64,000 nt of DNA, from assembly GCF_001742225.1 (NCBI RefSeq), contig NZ_CP017076.1, positions 186,001 through 250,000 on the forward strand, written 5' to 3'. The first letter of the stretch is position 1. Each line of letters starts with the position of its first letter. The DNA comes from Novosphingobium resinovorum. GTDB lineage: Bacteria; Pseudomonadota; Alphaproteobacteria; Sphingomonadales; Sphingomonadaceae. The position numbers and the translations under genes were made by a program. This document shows positions 1-8,981 of the stretch, piece by piece. The notes beneath the pieces are model-generated. The model did not search any database. It saw only the letters and a program-made list of their open reading frames with translations, and was not told where the DNA came from.

Positions 1-1874
1 TGTTCGTGGATGAGAGCTATCTGGGACGTACCGGCGGCGTGCTCGGCGCGCTGAAGGACATCGAACGGGTCGAGGTGCTGAAGGGGCCGCAGGGCACGCT
101 CTATGGTCGCAACACGATCGCGGGCGCCGTCAATGTCATCACCAAGGGGCCGACCGACGACTTCCAGGCCGAGGCCGAGGCAGGCGTCGGCAACTACGAC
201 AGCTACAACCTGTTCGGTGCCGTTTCCGGCCCGATCGCAGGCGATGTCATCAAGGGCCGCATCGCGGCGTGGCGCACCAAGCAGCAGGGCTACATCACCA
301 ACCTGACGACCGGCAATCACCCGCAGGGCGTCAACAACTGGGGCGGCCGCCTGCGTCTGGCGATCGAGCCGACCTCGACCATCAAGATCGACCTCATCGG
401 CGAGATCGCGCGCGATACCGGCCGCTCGTTCCAGGGCGAGAGCATCGGCAGCACCACCAATCCCTACGGCATCCTGCTGGGCCGCGCCGGGCTGGTGCCG
501 CAGCTTTCGGACGATCCCTACAAGCAGTACTACACCACCGATCCGCTCTATGATCGCAAGATCGATGCCTTCACCGGCAAGATCAACTGGGCGACGGACG
601 TTGGCGATTTCGTCTCGGTCACGTCCTATCGCAAGATGACCTACACCGACGACCGCGATTTCGATAACACCAGCCTCGACGTGATCCGCCAGATCAGCAA
701 CGAGGACTCCAAGCAGTTCTCGCAGGAACTGCGGTTCGTTTCTGCCAATGATGGCGCACTGTCGCTGGGCGGGCTGGTAGACTGGATCGTCGGCGTCTAC
801 TTCTACAAGGACAAGAGCTACCACGAGGACTTCTTCCGCTACGGCGCGGACAGCGTTGCGGGGGCCGGATCGGTCGACCAGACCTTCGGCCATTATGACA
901 CCAAGAGCATTGCCGGGTTCGGTCAGGCGACCTTCAACATCAGCAACGAACTCAAGTTTACCGCCGGTGCGCGCTATACCGAGGACCGCAAGAAGGCGAC
1001 GCTGGGCGGCCGCACCACGGACACGCTGCCGCTGGTTCGCGCCGATTTCGATCAGGTGAACCCAACCAAGAAGTTCACCTCGTTCGATCCCAAGTTCGTG
1101 CTGGCGTACCAGCCCAACCGCGACCTCAACTTCTACGCCAGCTTCAGCAAGGGCTTCAAGTCGGGCGGCTACCAGTACACTCCGCTGACGGCGGCACAGG
1201 CGGCCGAAGTCTTCGATCCCGAGAAGATCAAGGCGTACGAGATCGGCGTGAAGAGCACCTGGCTGAACGGCGCGCTGCAGACTAATGCGGCGGTCTTCCG
1301 CTACGACTATTCGAACCTGCAGGTCTCGCGGGTCACGCAGCTGCCGGACGGATCGACGCCGTCGCTCATCACCAACGCGGGCAAGAGCCGGATCAAGGGC
1401 GCCGAACTGGATGTGACGATCGAGCCGATCCGCGATTTCCGCGTGGCGGTGGCTTATGCTTATACCGACGCCAAGTACCTCGATTACTCGACCGGAGCGC
1501 TGGACTTCTCGGGCACGACGATGGTGCGTGCGCCCAAGCATTCGGTCAACGTCAGCTCGGACTACACCATCCACACCGGCGGCGACAGCGACCTGACGCT
1601 GCACGGCGACGTGGCGATGCTCAGCGACTTCTTCCACGAACCGGGACAGGGCGAACTTGCCTATGGCACGACGATCCCGTTCACCTCGGAAGACGGCTAT
1701 GTGCTGAGCAACGCGCGGGTGACCTTCCGCACCGGCCAGTGGCGCCTCAGCGCATGGGTGCAGAACGCCTTCGACGTGAACTATCGCCGCACGGTGCTGG
1801 CGCTGCCGGGGCAGGTCATCAGCATCTACGGCCAGCCGCGCACTTACGGCCTGACGCTGGGCTGGGCGATGTAG
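1..1874 (+). CDS. TonB-dependent receptor, 5'-truncated by window edge
   Basis: Outer-membrane TonB-dependent receptor; the start codon lies before the window. The visible part opens inside the plug domain (VDESYLGR, then DIERVEVLKGPQGTLYGRN, the conserved plug end that leads into the barrel) and continues through the 22-strand barrel to the stop at 1872-1874. The NxxD/YxxSFSKGFKSGGY segment about two thirds of the way along is typical of sphingomonad receptors. The protein ends in YGLTLGWAM rather than the usual terminal aromatic residue, a mild oddity. The substrate is unknown; the neighbouring GntR, CrtC-like, phosphotransferase and acyl-CoA dehydrogenase genes suggest a hydrophobic carbon source, but that is inference. 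Confidence 0.93.
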   Translation, partial: FVDESYLGRTGGVLGALKDIERVEVLKGPQGTLYGRNTIAGAVNVITKGPTDDFQAEAEAGVGNYDSYNLFGAVSGPIAGDVIKGRIAAWRTKQQGYITNLTTGNHPQGVNNWGGRLRLAIEPTSTIKIDLIGEIARDTGRSFQGESIGSTTNPYGILLGRAGLVPQLSDDPYKQYYTTDPLYDRKIDAFTGKINWATDVGDFVSVTSYRKMTYTDDRDFDNTSLDVIRQISNEDSKQFSQELRFVSANDGALSLGGLVDWIVGVYFYKDKSYHEDFFRYGADSVAGAGSVDQTFGHYDTKSIAGFGQATFNISNELKFTAGARYTEDRKKATLGGRTTDTLPLVRADFDQVNPTKKFTSFDPKFVLAYQPNRDLNFYASFSKGFKSGGYQYTPLTAAQAAEVFDPEKIKAYEIGVKSTWLNGALQTNAAVFRYDYSNLQVSRVTQLPDGSTPSLITNAGKSRIKGAELDVTIEPIRDFRVAVAYAYTDAKYLDYSTGALDFSGTTMVRAPKHSVNVSSDYTIHTGGDSDLTLHGDVAMLSDFFHEPGQGELAYGTTIPFTSEDGYVLSNARVTFRTGQWRLSAWVQNAFDVNYRRTVLALPGQVISIYGQPRTYGLTLGWAM

Positions 1875-2001
1875 CATGGGGGCGGCCCGGCAGGCATGGG
1901 GTGGAGACTGTGGCGCAGGGATCGAACCCTCGCGCCCGGTCCCGGCCTGCCGGGCGACCGTCCAACGAACGCGGCACCTGCGAAGCAAGGCGGGCAGTCC
2001 C

Positions 2002-2736
2002 ATGACGATGCATGCCGAAGGGAGCGCCGCGGGCGGGCGACGGATATTCGAACGGGTCCGCGACGCCATCCTGGACGAGATAGGCGCCCAGCGCCTCAAT
2101 CCGGGAGACCGGCTCCCCAGCGAACGCGCCCTGGCCGAAGCCTTCCATGTCGGCCGCCATGCGGTGCGCGAGGCGTTGCGGACGCTGGAAATGTCCGGCG
2201 TGCTGCGCTTCGCCAAAGGTGTCAACGGCGGTGCCTTCGTGCGCGAGCGCAGCGGCGAGGGCGTCGGCCAGTCGATCCGTGACATGATCGTGCTGGGCCG
2301 CATGCCGCTGGAAGACCTGATGGCGGTGCGCGTCAATCTGCTGATGCAGGCTGCCGAACTGGCCGCGCAGCGCGCCGATGACGAGGATTTTGCCGCGTTC
2401 GACGCCAATATCGCCGAAACCGTGCGCTGCCTGGAAATGGGCGATCCGCTGGCGACGATCGATCCGCTGGTGGAGTTCAACCGGGTGCTGGGCCGGGCCT
2501 CGCACAATCTCGTGCTGTCGATGCTGATCGATTCCGTCGCCGAGATCGTCGCCGACGTCCTGCGCGTCTACCGCCTGACCAGCGAGATCGAACTGGTCGC
2601 CCCGCGGCGCGCCGTCGTCGCCGCGCTGCGGGCGCGCGACGCGGCCGAGGCCGCGCGTATCCTCACGGCGCATTATGCGCAGACCACCCGCTATGTCCTT
2701 TCCCGCGTGAACAGCGCAGCGAAGCCGGACGCCTGA
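2002..2736 (+). CDS. FadR-type GntR transcriptional regulator (FCD domain)
   Basis: DNA-binding regulator of 244 residues. The N-terminal winged helix-turn-helix contains GDRLPSERALAEAF and VGRHAVREALRTLEMSGVL, the GntR hallmark; the rest is an all-helical FCD ligand-binding domain. ATG at 2002 is preferred because the reading frame upstream to 1876 has no GntR similarity. The gene lies between the receptor and the CrtC-like/phosphotransferase pair on the same strand, so it probably controls one or both. FCD domains usually bind small carboxylates or acyl-CoA-like ligands; the actual ligand cannot be read from the sequence. Confidence 0.88.
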   Translation: MTMHAEGSAAGGRRIFERVRDAILDEIGAQRLNPGDRLPSERALAEAFHVGRHAVREALRTLEMSGVLRFAKGVNGGAFVRERSGEGVGQSIRDMIVLGRMPLEDLMAVRVNLLMQAAELAAQRADDEDFAAFDANIAETVRCLEMGDPLATIDPLVEFNRVLGRASHNLVLSMLIDSVAEIVADVLRVYRLTSEIELVAPRRAVVAALRARDAAEAARILTAHYAQTTRYVLSRVNSAAKPDA

Positions 2737-2758
2737 GCGAGCCCACGAAGGAGATTTC

Positions 2759-3679
2759 ATGTCGCGCTTTTCCCCCCGCGATCATCTGCGCCACCCCGCC
2801 GACGACAGCGGCCGCATGCGGGATTCCCTGTTCTGGCAGACGATCCTGCCCGAGCAGAAGCTCGGTTTTCAGGCCTATCTCTACCTGACCAGCGCCGGGA
2901 AGGCGGGCTTCAACGTGGTGCTCTGGGGGGAGGAGAAGCGGCCGCTGCTGCTCGAACTCGTCAATGGCGAGATACCTGCGGGGATGGACCTCGACGCGCT
3001 GTCGTTCGAGGGGCTGGAACTGCGCAAGACCGGCTTCGGAGAGCCGGCCAGAGTCAGCTATCGCAGCGAGCGCGTGGAACTGGATTTCACCTTCACCGGC
3101 AGCCATCCGCCCTTCAGCTATCATGACAATCCCGATGGGCTGCCCGCATGGTTCGCGCTCAACCGCTACGAGCAGACCGGGCGGATCGAGGGCAGCATCC
3201 GCACGGGCGGGCGCATGATCGACCTTTCGGGCATGGCGCACCGCGATCACAGCTGGGGCAACCGAAACTGGGGCGTGCCGCAGCACTGGAAGTGGCTGTG
3301 CGCCTATACGCCCGATGGAAGCCGCATGATAAACGGCTGGATCTGGATCGCGCGCGGGGAACTGGGCTGCGGGGGCTATGTTGTGCGCGACGGCGCGCTG
3401 ACGCCGATCGCCACGATCCGCCAGCACGGCACATACCGCGACGACATGAGCCAGGACACCCTGCGTGCCGAGATCGTCGATACTGCGGGGGAAACCTGCC
3501 TGCTCGAACTGCAGCGCTTCGGCCTCGTCAAGCTGCCGACCAAGGACAAGTTCGGCACGCTCATCCAGGAAGCCGCCTGTATCGGGTCGATCGACGGCGC
3601 GGCGGCGGCGGGGCAGTACGAGACGCATTGGCAGCAGGCCTACCTCGACCATCTGGTGGAAAGCGGAGCAACCCGTTGA
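2759..3679 (+). CDS. CrtC-like lipocalin-fold protein (DUF7064/DUF7065 type)
   Basis: 306-residue cytoplasmic protein with no signal peptide. The sequence has the tandem beta-rich layout of CrtC (hydroxyneurosporene synthase)-related proteins, including the MAHRDHSWGNRNWG segment with its conserved His, Asp and Trp near residue 160. Such proteins recur in sphingomonads and actinobacteria next to APH-fold phosphotransferases and acyl-CoA dehydrogenases in steroid or terpenoid degradation clusters; their reaction is not established. A clear Shine-Dalgarno (GAAGGAG, 2747-2753) precedes the ATG. The stop codon overlaps the start of the next gene, so the pair is probably translated together. Confidence 0.72.
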   Translation: MSRFSPRDHLRHPADDSGRMRDSLFWQTILPEQKLGFQAYLYLTSAGKAGFNVVLWGEEKRPLLLELVNGEIPAGMDLDALSFEGLELRKTGFGEPARVSYRSERVELDFTFTGSHPPFSYHDNPDGLPAWFALNRYEQTGRIEGSIRTGGRMIDLSGMAHRDHSWGNRNWGVPQHWKWLCAYTPDGSRMINGWIWIARGELGCGGYVVRDGALTPIATIRQHGTYRDDMSQDTLRAEIVDTAGETCLLELQRFGLVKLPTKDKFGTLIQEAACIGSIDGAAAAGQYETHWQQAYLDHLVESGATR

Positions 3680-4683
3680 GCTGGAGTTTCGACGCGCCCA
3701 CGCGCGAGCGCCTGCATGCCTTCCTGCGCGAGCATGACCTTGCCGACGAAGAACCCCGCATCGCGCCGATCGGCGACGGGCACAGCAACCTGACGTTCCG
3801 CCTCGACACGGGCGGGCGGTGCATGGTGCTGCGCCGCCCGCCGCCGCCGCCGTTCCCACCGGGCAGCAACGACGTGCTGCGCGAGGCGGGCTTCCTGCGC
3901 ATCGTCGGCCCGCACGGCGTCCCCGTCCCGGGCGTGCTGGCAACGGCCGAGGCGGGCGCGGTCTTCGACGTGCCGTTCTACATCATGGACATGGTTGACG
4001 GCGTGGTCGTCACCGAGACGCTTCCGGCCGCCTTTACCGGCGAGAGTGTCGGCGAGGGCATGGCCGGGCAACTGGTCTCGGCGATGGCGCAGCTTCACGG
4101 CATCGACTGGAGCGCCACCCCGCTTGCCGGAAAGGCTAGGCCGGAAGCCTTCAACGCGCGCCACCTGCGGATATTCGCGCGCATGCTGGATGACGGGCGC
4201 GAGGAGCCGTCCCCGGCGTTCCGCGAAGTCGCGGCATGGCTGGAGGGCAGGGTGCCCGAGCCTTCCGGCGCGGCGATCATCCACAACGACATGCGCCTCG
4301 GCAATGTCATGTGGAGCGGCGAGGGGGTGCCCCGGCTCGTCGCCATCCTCGACTGGGAACTGGCGACCGTCGGCGATCCGCTGCTGGACCTTGCCTATCT
4401 CGCCTGCTCGCTCCCGCGCGAAGGGGCGTGCCATACGCCGGTGCAGGATTTGGCAGCCGCGCTGCTGGAAGCCGGTTGCCCCGAGCCGCAAACGGTGATC
4501 GCGCGCTACTTTGCGCAGACCGGGGGCGAGGCGATCGATATCCGCTGGTATCAGGCCATGGTGAACTTCAAGCTGGCGGCGCTCTATCGTTATTCGCGCC
4601 TCGCGGGGCACGATTCCTACTTCGCCGATCCCACGCACGAGGCGCGCTTCCTTGCCGAAGCGGCGCATTACTGCCGGGATTGA
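3676..4683 (+). CDS. APH-fold phosphotransferase family protein (ACAD10/11-like kinase domain)
   Basis: 335-residue protein with the aminoglycoside phosphotransferase/choline kinase fold. Motifs: GDGHSNLTF glycine-rich loop near residue 33, catalytic HNDMRLGN (Asp205, Asn210) and metal-binding ILDWE (Asp226). It is the bacterial relative of the kinase domain fused to acyl-CoA dehydrogenases in ACAD10/11, which phosphorylates hydroxyacyl groups. The TTG start at 3676 is chosen because it overlaps the upstream stop (TTGA), gives the family's usual length, and the frame further upstream is only the shadow of the preceding gene. The adjacent acyl-CoA dehydrogenase on the opposite strand supports a role in hydroxy-acid catabolism. 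Confidence 0.85.
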   Translation: MSWSFDAPTRERLHAFLREHDLADEEPRIAPIGDGHSNLTFRLDTGGRCMVLRRPPPPPFPPGSNDVLREAGFLRIVGPHGVPVPGVLATAEAGAVFDVPFYIMDMVDGVVVTETLPAAFTGESVGEGMAGQLVSAMAQLHGIDWSATPLAGKARPEAFNARHLRIFARMLDDGREEPSPAFREVAAWLEGRVPEPSGAAIIHNDMRLGNVMWSGEGVPRLVAILDWELATVGDPLLDLAYLACSLPREGACHTPVQDLAAALLEAGCPEPQTVIARYFAQTGGEAIDIRWYQAMVNFKLAALYRYSRLAGHDSYFADPTHEARFLAEAAHYCRD

Positions 4684-4690
4684 TGCGCGG

Positions 4691-4713
4691 CCGTCCGGCT
4701 CTACGCCGGACGG
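4691..4713. terminator. Hairpin between convergent genes
   Basis: Perfect inverted repeat CCGTCCGGC-TCTAC-GCCGGACGG between the convergent phosphotransferase and acyl-CoA dehydrogenase stops. There is no T-tract on either side, so it may be a weak bidirectional terminator or a transcript-stabilising stem. Confidence 0.6.
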
Positions 4714-4736
4714 CCTAGCCGCTTAGATGCGGCCGC

Positions 4737-5879
4737 TCACAGGGAGCGGCCGACCAATTCGCGCATGATCTCGCTCGACCCGCCGTAGATCCGGCGCACG
4801 CGCGCATCGCGCCAGATGCGGGCGATCGGGTACTCGTTCATGTACCCGGCGCCGCCATGCAGTTGCAGCGCCGCGTCGCAGGCCAGCCACTGCATCTCGG
4901 TGTGCCAGTACTTCGACGCCGCCGCTTCCTCCGCCGTCAGTTCGCCGCGCACATGGCGCTCGATCGCCCAGTCGAGGTGCGCCCAACCGACCTGCAGCTT
5001 GGCCTTGATGTCGGCGAGGGTGAAGCGGGTGTTCTGGAAATCGATGATCGCCTTGCCGAACGCCTTGCGCTCGCGGGTGAAGGCGACCGCCTCGTCATAG
5101 GCGCGCTGCGCGGCGGTCTGCGCGGTGATGGAGATCGACAGACGCTCCTGCGCCAGTTCGCTGACGAGGTAGATGAACCCCCGGTTCTCCTGCCCGATGA
5201 GATTGCCGGCGGGAACGCGCACGTCGTTGAAGAACAGTTCGGAGGTATCCGCCATCCACTGCCCGACCTTGTCGAGATTGCGCCCGCGCTCGAACCCGGC
5301 GCGGTCCGCTTCGACCAAGATCAGCGAGGTGCCCTTGGCGCCCAGTTCCGGCTCGGTCTTGCATACCGTGATGATGACGTCGGCGTTCTGCCCGTTGGTG
5401 ATGAAGGTCTTGGAGCCGTTGATGACGTATTCGTCGCCGTCACGCCGCGCCGTGGTGCGCACGCCCTGCAGGTCCGAGCCTGCGCCCGGTTCGGTCATCG
5501 CGATTGCGGACACTGTCTCGCCCGACAGCATGCCCGGCAGCCAGCGCGCGTTGAGTTCGTCCGATGCGTAGTGCAGCAGATAGGGCATCGTGATGTCGGA
5601 CTGCAGCGTCACGCTGTCCGACATCATCGCATAAGTCAGTTCCTCGTTGAGGATGGCATTGAAGCGGAAGTCGAGCCCAAGACCGCCGAACTCCTCGGGA
5701 ATTCCGGGGCACAGGAACCCGGCCTCGCCCATCTTCAGCCAGAAATCGCGGGCGACCTTTCCGGCGTCCTCAAACTCCTCCACCCGGGGCGAGAATTCGC
5801 GCTCGACGAAGCGGCGCACGGTCTGGCGAAACAGCCGGAGGTCTTCGTCGAAAAGGTGGCTGGCATCGCGTTCCAACAT
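4737..5879 (-). CDS. Acyl-CoA dehydrogenase, long-chain (LCAD) type
   Basis: FAD-dependent acyl-CoA dehydrogenase of 380 residues, the usual length. It catalyses alpha,beta-desaturation of an acyl-CoA and passes electrons to ETF. AMTEPGAGSDLQG (127-139) is the flavin/substrate signature and RKAFGK and LQLHGGAGYMNEYPIARIWRD are the C-terminal signatures. The end reads IYGGSSEIMREL, with Gly where medium-chain enzymes carry the catalytic Glu. The base is therefore expected in helix G, where YDEA (Glu263) aligns with the LCAD/isovaleryl-CoA dehydrogenase position. It is transcribed towards the phosphotransferase gene, and a candidate operator lies upstream at 5944-5964. Confidence 0.92.
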   Translation of the reverse strand: MLERDASHLFDEDLRLFRQTVRRFVEREFSPRVEEFEDAGKVARDFWLKMGEAGFLCPGIPEEFGGLGLDFRFNAILNEELTYAMMSDSVTLQSDITMPYLLHYASDELNARWLPGMLSGETVSAIAMTEPGAGSDLQGVRTTARRDGDEYVINGSKTFITNGQNADVIITVCKTEPELGAKGTSLILVEADRAGFERGRNLDKVGQWMADTSELFFNDVRVPAGNLIGQENRGFIYLVSELAQERLSISITAQTAAQRAYDEAVAFTRERKAFGKAIIDFQNTRFTLADIKAKLQVGWAHLDWAIERHVRGELTAEEAAASKYWHTEMQWLACDAALQLHGGAGYMNEYPIARIWRDARVRRIYGGSSEIMRELVGRSL

Positions 5880-5943
5880 GGCATCATCCCTTTTTGGCGG
5901 CGATCGTATGTCGCCCCGTCGCCCCTCGGGTTAGCCTATGAAA

Positions 5944-5964
5944 TCACATATTGTAAACCTGTGA
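5944..5964. promoter_or_regulatory. Candidate operator upstream of the acyl-CoA dehydrogenase
   Basis: Dyad TCACA-N11-TGTGA in an AT-rich stretch about 65 bases upstream of the acyl-CoA dehydrogenase start. The half-sites are only 5 bp, so chance occurrence is possible. The FadR-type regulator at 2002 is a natural candidate ligand-responsive binder, but this is inference. Confidence 0.35.
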
Positions 5965-6085
5965 ACTTTATGCGAGGTTGGAATCGTCGGACCTCACATC
6001 CACGGGAAGCGCATCGCCTCCGCAGGCGGTGCCTGTCTTCCGGTTCGACCGGATCGCTTCAGGCGGTCTCTCTCCTATGACTCGA

Positions 6086-6118
6086 AAGACCTGGTCCACT
6101 GAAAACGGACCAGGTCTT
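6086..6118. terminator. Strong intrinsic terminator hairpin downstream of the meta-cleavage operon
   Basis: Perfect 12-bp inverted repeat AAGACCTGGTCC / GGACCAGGTCTT with a 9-base loop, placed just after the aldolase stop on the minus strand. It is T-rich on both outer edges (CTTTTC on the plus side, CTTTC on the minus side), so it can act in either direction. Confidence 0.85.
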
Positions 6119-6122
6119 CTTT

Positions 6123-7151
6123 TCACTGCGCCGATGGTGCCCGCGCGAGGTCGAGCGCGATATCGACGATCATGTCCTCCTGCCCGCCGACCATCTTGCG
6201 ACGCCCGGCCTCGACAAGAATGGCGCGGGTGTCGACGCCGTGATCGGCGCTGGCTTTTTCCGCATGGCGCAGGAAGCTGGAGTAGACCCCGGCATAGCCG
6301 AGCGTCAGCGTCTCGCGATCGACGCGCACGGGGCGGTCCTGCAGAGGGCGAACCAGATCCTCTGCCGCGTCCATCAGCGCGTAGAGATCGCAGCCGTGGT
6401 CCCAGCCGTTGCGGTCCGCAGCGGCGATGAACACTTCGAGCGGGGCATTGCCTGCCCCCGCGCCCATCCCCGCCAGCGAGGCATCGACGCGCACCGCGCC
6501 GTTCTGCACAGCGACGATGGAGTTCGCCACTCCGAGCGAGAGGTTGTGGTGCGCATGCACGCCGCGCTGCGTTTCCGGCTTGAGCACCCGGTCGTAAGCC
6601 TGCAGCCGCGCCGCGTAGTCGTCCATGTTCATCGCGCCGCCGCTGTCGGTGACGTAGACGCAGTGGGCGCCGTATTGCTCCATCAGGAGCGCCTGCCGGG
6701 CCAGTACTTCCGGCTCTGCCATATGGCTCATCATCAGGAAGCCGGACACGTCCATGTCGAGGCCGCGCGCCGCCTCGATATGCTGGCGCGATACGTCCGC
6801 CTCGGTGCAGTGCGTCGCGATGCGGACCGAGCGGACGCCCAGGTCGTGCGCCTGTTTGAGGTCATGGACCGTGCTGATCCCCGGGAGCAGCAGCGTTGTC
6901 AGCACCGCGCTTTCCAGCACTTCTGCCACCGCTTCCAGCCATTCCCAGTCGGTATGCGCGCCGAACCCGTAGTTGAACGAGGACCCGCTGAGCCCGTCGC
7001 CGTGCGCCACTTCGATCGCATCCACCCCGGCACGGTCGAGCGCGCGCGCGATCGACCGGACGTGGTCGAGGCCGTACTGGTGACGGATCGCGTGCATCCC
7101 GTCGCGCAGGGTGACGTCCTGGATATAGAGCTTTGGCTTGGCGGGGGTCAC
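6123..7151 (-). CDS. dmpG: 4-hydroxy-2-oxovalerate aldolase
   Basis: 342-residue class II aldolase of the HMGL-like TIM-barrel family. It cleaves 4-hydroxy-2-oxovalerate (or a homologue) to pyruvate and an aldehyde, the last ring-derived step of meta-cleavage pathways. [14 protein letters not shown] (12-25) supplies the catalytic Arg, metal-binding Asp17 and catalytic His20; HAHHN (199-203) supplies the two metal-binding histidines. The C-terminal [20 protein letters not shown] region matches the DmpG communication domain that pairs with the acylating dehydrogenase. Its start overlaps the stop of the upstream dehydrogenase gene by 4 bp (ATGA), as expected for a channelling complex. Confidence 0.96.
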   Translation of the reverse strand: MTPAKPKLYIQDVTLRDGMHAIRHQYGLDHVRSIARALDRAGVDAIEVAHGDGLSGSSFNYGFGAHTDWEWLEAVAEVLESAVLTTLLLPGISTVHDLKQAHDLGVRSVRIATHCTEADVSRQHIEAARGLDMDVSGFLMMSHMAEPEVLARQALLMEQYGAHCVYVTDSGGAMNMDDYAARLQAYDRVLKPETQRGVHAHHNLSLGVANSIVAVQNGAVRVDASLAGMGAGAGNAPLEVFIAAADRNGWDHGCDLYALMDAAEDLVRPLQDRPVRVDRETLTLGYAGVYSSFLRHAEKASADHGVDTRAILVEAGRRKMVGGQEDMIVDIALDLARAPSAQ

Positions 7152-8092
7152 AGGGCGGCCTCCTTCATGGCGATCCGCTCGGCCGTGCGCAGGGCCGCCG
7201 AGGTCATGATATCGAGGTTGCCGGCATAAGCGGGCAGGTAATGCGCCGCGCCCTCCACCTCGAGGAAGACGGAAACCTTTAGGCCGGTGAATTCGGTCCG
7301 GCCGGTCGATGCCATTTCGGGAATGCGCAAGGGGCGGTTGGAGCCGATGCTTTCGAACTGGACCGCTTGCTTCAGGCGGTATCCGGGGACGTATTCCTGG
7401 ACCTGCGCGACCATGGCGGCGATGCTTTCGGCGATCGCTTCGCGGTCCGCGTCTTCACACAGGCACAGCACTGTGTCGCGCATGATGAGCGGCGGTTCCG
7501 CGGGGTTGAGCACGATGATCGCCTTGCCCCGCGTGGCGCCGCCGATCTCGACGATGGCGCGGCTGGTCGTCTCGGTGAATTCGTCGATGTTGGCGCGCGT
7601 GCCCGGACCTGCGCTTTTCGAGGCGATCGAGGCAACGATCTCGGCATAGTGCACAGGCGCTACGCGGTTGATGGCGTGGACGATCGGGATCGTCGCCTGT
7701 CCGCCGCAGGTCACCATATTGACGTTGGCGGCATCGAGATGCGCCGCGCCGTTGACCGGCGGCACCACGAAAGGCCCTATCGCGGCGGGGGTGAGATCGA
7801 CCACGCGCTTGCCATGCCCGCGCAGGACGGCATCGTGCCGCTCGTGCGCGCCTGCGGACGTGGCGTCGAAGACGATGCCGATCTCGTCGAAGCCGGGCAG
7901 GGCGAGCAGCCCGTCGATCCCCGCGCTGCTGGTGGCGATGCCCATGCGCTCGGCGCGTGCGAGGCCGTCCGAGGACGGATCGACGCCGATCATCGCGGCC
8001 ACCTCGAGCGTCTTCGAGAGCCGCATGATCTTCATCATCAGGTCGGTGCCGATGTTCCCCGAGCCGATGATCGCGACTTTGGTTCTGCTCAT
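7148..8092 (-). CDS. dmpF: Acetaldehyde dehydrogenase (acetylating)
   Basis: 314-residue enzyme that converts acetaldehyde (or propanal), NAD+ and CoA to acyl-CoA and NADH; partner of the adjacent aldolase. The Rossmann motif [14 protein letters not shown] lies at residues 6-20 and the catalytic cysteine is Cys129 in [11 protein letters not shown]. Length and motifs match DmpF/MhpF/BphJ. It sits 4 bases after the hydratase gene and overlaps the aldolase gene by 4 bp. The hydratase-dehydrogenase-aldolase order is the classical lower meta-cleavage arrangement. Confidence 0.96.
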   Translation of the reverse strand: MSRTKVAIIGSGNIGTDLMMKIMRLSKTLEVAAMIGVDPSSDGLARAERMGIATSSAGIDGLLALPGFDEIGIVFDATSAGAHERHDAVLRGHGKRVVDLTPAAIGPFVVPPVNGAAHLDAANVNMVTCGGQATIPIVHAINRVAPVHYAEIVASIASKSAGPGTRANIDEFTETTSRAIVEIGGATRGKAIIVLNPAEPPLIMRDTVLCLCEDADREAIAESIAAMVAQVQEYVPGYRLKQAVQFESIGSNRPLRIPEMASTGRTEFTGLKVSVFLEVEGAAHYLPAYAGNLDIMTSAALRTAERIAMKEAAL

Positions 8093-8096
8093 GGCG

Positions 8097-8882
8097 TCAT
8101 TCTCCGCCGAAGCTGAAAGCGCATTCGCCGATGCCGCCGACCACGGCGCGCACCTGATCTCCCGGCGAGAGAGGCACCATCGGCCCCAGTGCGCCGGTAA
8201 GCAGTATGTCGCCTGCCTTGAGCGGATCGCCCCGTGCCGCCAGCGTGCGTGCCAGCCAGGCGGCCGCTTCGAGCGGATGGCCGAGGGCGGCAGCGCCAGC
8301 GCCGATCGATGCGATCGCGCCGTTCACCGTCATCACCATGCCGCAACTCCACAAGTCGCGCCCGGCGATCGGAACGCCTTCCTCTGCGATCACGAAGAAG
8401 GCGGACGATCCATTGTCCGCCACGGTATCGGCAAAGGTGATCTTCCAGTCGGCGATGCGGGAATCGACGATCTCGATCGCGGCGTGAACCGAGCCCGTCG
8501 CCGCGCCCACCTGCGCGGCGGTGGTCGTGTCGTCCGGCAGGTCGCGTGCCAGCACGAGCGCGATCTCGGCTTCGGCCTTCGGCTGGATCGTCCGGGAAGC
8601 CGCGAGGCGCCCGCCATCAGCGATGCGCATGTCATCGAACAGGACGCCGAAATCCGGTTGATCGACCCCGAGTTGTAGCTGGACCGTCTTTGCCGTCAGC
8701 CCCGCCTTCCTGCCGACGATGCGACGGCCCTGTGCCTGCCAGTGACGCGTGTTGATCTCCTGCACGGCATAGGCGCCCGCCGCATCCACCGGCTCAAGTC
8801 CATCTCGTAGCGGCGGTACGGCGCCCGCGACGTATGCGTCGCGCAGCCTTTTCGCCAGGCTCTCGTGCGGTGTTTCGGTCAT
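8097..8882 (-). CDS. dmpE: 2-oxopent-4-enoate hydratase (MhpD/DmpE family)
   Basis: 261-residue member of the fumarylacetoacetate-hydrolase-like hydratase/decarboxylase family. It adds water to 2-hydroxypenta-2,4-dienoate to give 4-hydroxy-2-oxovalerate. GRKAGLTAK, the metal-site EAEIA segment and EIVDSRI are typical of the MhpD branch rather than the decarboxylase branch. ATG at 8882 is chosen because the longer frame to 8966 would run across the regulatory palindrome and adds no conserved residues. First gene of the operon, divergent from the IclR regulator. No ring-cleavage dioxygenase or hydrolase is adjacent, so the upper pathway must lie elsewhere. Confidence 0.92.
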   Translation of the reverse strand: MTETPHESLAKRLRDAYVAGAVPPLRDGLEPVDAAGAYAVQEINTRHWQAQGRRIVGRKAGLTAKTVQLQLGVDQPDFGVLFDDMRIADGGRLAASRTIQPKAEAEIALVLARDLPDDTTTAAQVGAATGSVHAAIEIVDSRIADWKITFADTVADNGSSAFFVIAEEGVPIAGRDLWSCGMVMTVNGAIASIGAGAAALGHPLEAAAWLARTLAARGDPLKAGDILLTGALGPMVPLSPGDQVRAVVGGIGECAFSFGGE

Positions 8883-8959
8883 TACCGATGGTCTCCCTCT
8901 CGCTTGCCGTCGAGCATAGATGCGCGGCATGACTTGCGCCAGTTGGCTAGCAGGTTTAC

Positions 8960-8976
8960 TTCTCACAATATGAGAA
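8960..8976. promoter_or_regulatory. Palindromic operator between the hydratase operon and the IclR gene
   Basis: Perfect inverted repeat TTCTCA-CAATA-TGAGAA in an AT-rich stretch between the divergent starts. It abuts or overlaps the possible IclR starts (8970 and 8982), which fits autoregulation together with control of the catabolic operon. The role is inferred from position. Confidence 0.6.
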
Positions 8977-8981
8977 ATGGA

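Noticed and set aside
1903..1940. tRNA T-arm-like sequence on the minus strand (GGGTTCGATCCC followed by a CTCCACC end)
   Set aside because: Only the T-loop and a partial 3' end can be matched, the T-stem has a mismatch, and no D-arm, anticodon arm or acceptor partner exists. It could be an old attachment-site trace but is not enough to call. The flanking GCCCGGCAGGC/GCCTGCCGGGC repeat (1885-1955) also explains the local fold.
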